Source of the DNA: Sphingobium sp. V4
Lineage (GTDB): Bacteria; Pseudomonadota; Alphaproteobacteria; Sphingomonadales; Sphingomonadaceae
Assembly: GCF_029590555.1 (NCBI RefSeq)
Contig: NZ_CP081003.1
Location: forward strand, 1-33,206
Reading direction: 5' to 3'
Length of the DNA stretch: 33,206 bases
Under the pieces are notes generated by a model. The model was not told where the DNA came from, searched no databases, and saw nothing but the letters and a program-made list of their open reading frames with translations. This document shows positions 32,488 through 33,206 of this stretch, in pieces. The position numbers were made by a program, and so were the translations under genes. Within the stretch, counting starts at the first letter, position 1, and every line of letters starts with the position of its first letter.

Positions 32488-33206
32488 TCAATATCCAGCA
32501 CGGCGTTTTTGTTTACGCAGTTTTCTTATCAGCCGACGGAAAAGACCGGAATGCCGTTCAACTTTTGAGGGAAGCGCAACTTTAGGCGCTACTGCCTCCC
32601 CTAGATAGCTGTTCGGCCTCTTCTGACCGTCGCTAATCGCCACCAGATCCCGCAAATGCAGCTGCCCCAGCGCTTCGTCGGAAAAGGCCGGGGTGTAATA
32701 GATGCAGTCGTCGAAATAATAATGCGTTACCTGCGACCAGCGCGTCAGGCGTGGGTCATTCTGGTGACTGCCGCCGTGCAGCAGGTTCGCGCACCAGATC
32801 AACGCCTGCCCCTTGCGCGCCAGGAAGGTTTCGGGCTGGGCGCCATGGACGTCGCACAGCGCACGCCAGGCGGGACCGTAGGGATCCTGCGCAGACGCAA
32901 GGCTGACGTCAGTGCCGCGTCGCCCCACCAGTGCATTGGTCATGGCAGGCCAGCGGTGGGAACCTGGATAGTAGAAGAGTGGCCCGGCATCCGGCCCGAT
33001 ATCCTCCATCGCCAGCCATACCCCGCACATGAAGCGTTCAGGCAGGGACGAGAAATGGACAAAATCGGTATGCGCCTCCTGCTGCGTGCCGACAGGGAAG
33101 TTGAGCGTCTGGAAGGGGAAAGCGTTGCGACCATAGAGCTTGCTCAGAAGGTCTAGCACCGCCTGGTTGGCAGCGATGGCGCGCACATCCTCGTCGACCT
33201 TCCAGG
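32488..33206 (-). CDS. Phytanoyl-CoA dioxygenase (PhyH) domain, C-terminal part; continues at position 1
   Basis: This is the catalytic part of an Fe(II)/2-oxoglutarate dioxygenase of the PhyH family. The metal-binding HxD is in QEAHTDFVHF, the distal His is in LHGGSHQN, and GPLFYYPGSHRWP, PERFMCGVWLAMED and PFQTLNFPVGTQQ are family segments. A GTG at 33186 could start a short form, but the frame is open to the window edge (WKVDEDV) and continues on a circle into 545-1. Members of the family hydroxylate varied small molecules; the neighbours suggest a lipid or sugar substrate, but this is open. The stop (32488-32490) overlaps the TTG that opens the longest sulfotransferase frame (TTGA). Confidence 0.82.
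   Translation of the reverse strand, partial: WKVDEDVRAIAANQAVLDLLSKLYGRNAFPFQTLNFPVGTQQEAHTDFVHFSSLPERFMCGVWLAMEDIGPDAGPLFYYPGSHRWPAMTNALVGRRGTDVSLASAQDPYGPAWRALCDVHGAQPETFLARKGQALIWCANLLHGGSHQNDPRLTRWSQVTHYYFDDCIYYTPAFSDEALGQLHLRDLVAISDGQKRPNSYLGEAVAPKVALPSKVERHSGLFRRLIRKLRKQKRRAGY

Noticed and set aside
1..33206. Insertion sequences or transposases
   Set aside because: No transposase-like ORF and no terminal inverted repeats with target duplications were found; the only DNA mobility enzyme seen is the tyrosine recombinase.
1..33206. tRNA or rRNA genes
   Set aside because: No cloverleaf with a GTTC-type T-loop and no rRNA-like stretch was recognised on either strand.

Overview
The window reads as a complete circular plasmid of an alphaproteobacterium, most likely a sphingomonad (Sphingomonas/Sphingobium/Novosphingobium type). 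It is high in G+C and carries an RPA-type RepA with an iteron origin, a small ParA followed by the remains of a ribbon-helix-helix partner, and a PhD/PIN toxin-antitoxin pair. The two ends join in frame: the minus-strand reading frame leaving position 1 continues at 33206 and rebuilds one phytanoyl-CoA dioxygenase (PhyH) domain. The sequence therefore appears to be linearised inside a gene.

Backbone (about 2.7-7.2 kb and 10.4-12.3 kb): parA (2829-3527); a multiply frameshifted RHH gene (3524-3885); a small conserved hypothetical gene (4242-4547, minus); a tandem-hairpin, oriT-like stretch (4650-4708); an HTH gene (4733-5629, minus); four iterons (5948-6068); repA (6112-7008, minus) with a fifth iteron copy upstream; a tyrosine recombinase (10556-11509) preceded by an XerC/D-like 11-6-11 site; and a toxin-antitoxin operon (11654-12327). 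Four clusters of a hexamer related to GATATC, phased at 11 bp, are scattered through the par/rep region and look like centromere or operator arrays. I see no relaxase, type IV secretion or transposase gene.

Cargo (the rest): a surface polysaccharide system. Precursor supply is ManC (GDP-mannose), RmlCBDA (dTDP-L-rhamnose) and an SDR epimerase. Assembly enzymes are a GT2 protein (1071-2714), a GT32-like/pyruvyltransferase fusion (14490-16169) and a 1119-residue GT2-GT2-GT4 protein (26483-29842). Decoration candidates are a sulfotransferase with a long coiled coil, a DUF5672-PhyH fusion, a SAM methyltransferase and an APH-fold kinase. Export is by the ABC-dependent route: KpsE-like co-polymerase, KpsM-like permease, KpsT-like ATPase and a lipoprotein OPX channel, in one minus-strand run with rmlCBDA (23547 down to 16214). 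A TpsB/Omp85 transporter with a tiny exported partner, and an exported protein whose C-terminus resembles a phage tail fibre, sit within the cluster.

A second minus-strand operon crosses the linearisation point: GT2 (2714-1071), DUF5672-PhyH (1071-1 and 33206-32488), sulfotransferase/coiled coil (32491-29987), with 1-4 base overlaps. No lipid-linker (KpsC/KpsS-like) or initiating sugar-phosphate transferase gene is visible, so the plasmid probably depends on chromosomal genes to start chains. The points most worth checking are a C11 tract between the two enzymes of the GT32-pyruvyltransferase fusion (a possible phase switch), the phased hexamer arrays, the recombinase with its adjacent site, the TpsB/mini-substrate pair and the exported tail-fibre-like protein. 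All functions are inferred from motifs read by eye; no database search was run.
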